64,000 nucleotides of DNA from Glutamicibacter sp. PS (GTDB lineage Bacteria; Actinomycetota; Actinomycetes; Actinomycetales; Micrococcaceae): the NCBI GenBank assembly GCA_031317595.1, contig JANCMB010000001.1, positions 248,001 through 312,000 of the forward strand, in the 5' to 3' direction. How positions within the stretch are numbered: the stretch's first letter is position 1; each line of letters begins with the position of its first letter. This document shows positions 62,502 to 64,000 of the stretch, piece after piece. Both the position numbers and the translations under genes were made by a program. A model generated the notes under the pieces. It was not told the origin of the DNA. It did no database searches and was given only the letters and a program-made list of their open reading frames with translations.

Positions 62502-62592
62502 CTTCCGCTCGTGAGCCACGGCGAGGCGCGGCTCACATGACTTCTGGCGTCCGAGGCGCGCACCGCACCCTGTGGCGCGTTAGGATGGGGGC

Positions 62593-62712
62593 ATGAACGA
62601 AAACTATCTTGCACTCGAGATTTTCTTCCTCTCCCTGCTCACCGTGGCAGGTCTCGGCATGGCAGGCTTCGCGGCACTGGTCGTCAAGCGCCTGTTCAAG
62701 GGGCAGAAGTAA
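62593..62712 (+). CDS. 39-residue membrane peptide
   Basis: A short frame begins with ATG after GGATGGGGG and encodes an N-terminal acidic start (MNENYLALE), one hydrophobic helix (IFFLSLLTVAGLGMAGFAAL) and a basic end (KRLFKGQK). Codon use looks like that of the neighbouring genes and the layout is that of a real single-span peptide. It precedes the nitrobindin-like gene by 68 bp. Function is unknown. Confidence 0.6.
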   Translation: MNENYLALEIFFLSLLTVAGLGMAGFAALVVKRLFKGQK

Positions 62713-62719
62713 GCATCAG

Positions 62720-62737
62720 CGCACACGAAAGTGTGCG
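62720..62737 (+). terminator. Small hairpin after the membrane peptide gene
   Basis: CGCACAC pairs with GTGTGCG around a GAAA tetraloop; only TTG follows, so it may be a weak terminator or a processing signal. Confidence 0.4.
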
Positions 62738-62780
62738 TTGATTCGTTAAAGCACCGACGCGTAGAAAGAGCACGCAACCA

Positions 62781-63416
62781 ATGGCCTTTGATATCCCCAC
62801 TGACCTGACCCCCGAACTGGTGCCGTTGTCCTGGCTCATCGGGACCTGGGAAGGTACCGGCCGGTTGGGCGAGGGAGAAGCGGACGACCCCTATTTTGTG
62901 CAGCGGGTGACCTTCTCCGACCTTGGCGGCCCATTTCTCGAATACCGTAGCGAAGCCTGGCTCAGTGACGAGTCCGGCACCAAGCTACGTTTCCTCAGCG
63001 CCGAAACCGGTTATTGGTCGCTGGATCGCGCCTGGCAGGATGCGGACCCGGGCCCCGGCATGACGCCGGGCGATCCGTTCCCGGTGCTGCGTTCCGCCGA
63101 CGACGTGGAAAAGCTACGCACCGACGAAGGCTTCAAGATCCAGGTGCAGATCACTCAGCCCGGCGCGATTAGCGAGCTCTATTACGGATTTGTTGATGGC
63201 CCGCGCATTCAGCTGGCCACCGAAGCCCTGCTACGCGGTCAGAATGCCAAAGCCTACGCCTCATCAACCCGGATTTACGGGCTGGTCGGCGGGGACCTCT
63301 TCTGGCGCTGGGATGTGTCGCTGGGCAATAAGGAGCTCAAGGCTCACGCCTCGGCGGCGTTGAAGCGTCTAAACGGGTCCTCCGCAGACCCCGAGTCGAC
63401 GGATTCGGAAGGTTAA
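62781..63416 (+). CDS. Nitrobindin-like heme-binding protein (FABP/DUF1794 family)
   Basis: The 211-residue beta-barrel protein has the family start PLSWLIGTWEGTGRL with the GTWEGTG turn, then RVTFSDLGGPFLEYRSEAW. Characterised members bind heme b and isomerise peroxynitrite to nitrate. A His that would bind heme is expected near the C-terminal strand (KAHASAAL fits by position). The gene following 4 bp later encodes a YgfZ-like protein. Confidence 0.85.
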   Translation: MAFDIPTDLTPELVPLSWLIGTWEGTGRLGEGEADDPYFVQRVTFSDLGGPFLEYRSEAWLSDESGTKLRFLSAETGYWSLDRAWQDADPGPGMTPGDPFPVLRSADDVEKLRTDEGFKIQVQITQPGAISELYYGFVDGPRIQLATEALLRGQNAKAYASSTRIYGLVGGDLFWRWDVSLGNKELKAHASAALKRLNGSSADPESTDSEG

Positions 63417-63420
63417 GGTC

Positions 63421-64000
63421 ATGGGCGAATACCATTCGGTGTTGCTACAGCGTCCCGGTGCCGTGGCCGGTACCGGGGTGGACGCCGCAGTGGCCGCCCA
63501 CTACGGTGCGCCGACCCGGGAGGCCCGGAAGCTCGCCGAGGGCGAAACCCTGGCGGACCTGAGCCACTTCGAGGTTCTGGAACTCAGCGGGCCAGACCGG
63601 CAGAGCTGGCTAGATACCCTCAGCACCCAGCGGATCAACACACTCACCGCGGGCAACAGCACACAGACCCTATTGCTATCGGTGCAAGGCCGCATCGAAC
63701 ATGAGATGAAGGTCCTTGTCGACGAGGACCGTCTGCTGCTCATCGTTGAACCCGGACGCGGACAGGCACTCCAAGAGTTCCTGCTCTCGATGCGTTTCGC
63801 CCTGCGGGTGGAGATCGTGAACCGTTCGGACGAGTTCGGGATCCTCGCTGCGACGAAGCCGCTGGATGAGGTCAGCACGTTGCGCTGGGTGGATCCATGG
63901 CCGGGCGTGAGCGAAGGTGGCTTCGCCTATTCGGCTGCCGACCACCCTGCCGTGGAACGCCCCTGGGTGTTGCACCTCGTGCCGTTGGCCGAGTTGGAGG
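63421..64000 (+). CDS. YgfZ/GcvT-family folate-binding protein, N-terminal part (cut by window edge)
   Basis: The first 193 codons are in the window. LADLSHFEVLELSGPDRQSWLDTL is family-typical when read in parts: the LADLSHFEVL start and SGPDRQSWLDTLSTQ are seen in YgfZ and aminomethyltransferases. YgfZ proteins bind tetrahydrofolate and help to assemble iron-sulfur enzymes. The ATG has GGAAGG 7 bp upstream. The signature K-G-C-Y/F-x-G-Q-E motif would be beyond the edge, so YgfZ versus GcvT cannot be fully decided; the N-terminus favours YgfZ. Confidence 0.85.
   Translation, partial: MGEYHSVLLQRPGAVAGTGVDAAVAAHYGAPTREARKLAEGETLADLSHFEVLELSGPDRQSWLDTLSTQRINTLTAGNSTQTLLLSVQGRIEHEMKVLVDEDRLLLIVEPGRGQALQEFLLSMRFALRVEIVNRSDEFGILAATKPLDEVSTLRWVDPWPGVSEGGFAYSAADHPAVERPWVLHLVPLAELE

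Noticed and set aside
1-64000. CRISPR array, prophage, transposon, toxin-antitoxin or defence island
   Set aside because: No regular repeats, transposase, integrase, phage structural or restriction genes were seen; nearly all genes are metabolic or housekeeping.

Overview
The window is an ordinary, gene-dense stretch of chromosome from a high-GC Gram-positive bacterium (Actinobacteria), most likely of the Micrococcaceae (Arthrobacter, Glutamicibacter or Paeniglutamicibacter type). This rests on the gene families seen: mycothiol synthase beside a GlnR-type orphan regulator, menaquinone genes, a HadA/HadB-like dehydratase pair before murB, a MetP/MetS sodium symporter pair, many GTG and TTG starts with good Shine-Dalgarno sites, and a Tat-exported PhoX. 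The genus is my inference; no 16S rRNA gene is present. GC content looks close to 60% by eye.

Layout. 1-8.9 kb: phenylacetate catabolism. paaI (cut by the left edge) points left and the paaABCDE-paaG operon points right, with a GNAT-GrpB fusion, an oligopeptidase B and a DoxX protein between them. Both paa units have a TetR-type palindrome at the promoter, consistent with one PaaR-like repressor outside the window. 9-13.3 kb: a Lrp/AsnC regulator divergent from a branched-chain 2-oxoacid dehydrogenase operon (E1alpha, E1beta, E2). 13.4-26.4 kb: menaquinone genes menC, menD, menF and a polyprenyl diphosphate synthase, interrupted by a PhoX phosphatase, a decayed second phoX, and an amino-acid ABC importer. 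26.4-32.8 kb: a lipoprotein, a HIT protein coupled to a SUKH-like protein, a PucR-type regulator divergent from metPS, and gabT. 32.8-45 kb: transporters, HtpX, two lipoproteins, YajQ, tRNA-Tyr, thioredoxin, AlkA, the cystathionine beta-synthase plus gamma-lyase/synthase pair, and an alanine/glycine symporter. 45-49.4 kb: a cold-shock-type DEAD-box helicase, two identical tRNA-Thr genes in inverted orientation, tRNA-Met and a DUF2797 protein. 49.5-53.3 kb: hadA-hadB-MFS-murB and an acetyltransferase pseudogene. 53.3-64 kb: asd, thyA-folA, ppk-mutT1, mshD, glnR, small membrane proteins, a nitrobindin-like protein and the start of a YgfZ-like gene.

I found no prophage, transposase, CRISPR array, toxin-antitoxin module or defence island, and no clear candidate for a new multi-gene system. 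The items most worth a second look are the phoX remnant, the inverted tRNA-Thr pair with duplicated promoters, the shared paa operators, the palindrome in front of gabT, the GNAT-GrpB fusion, and the HIT/SUKH-like coupled pair.
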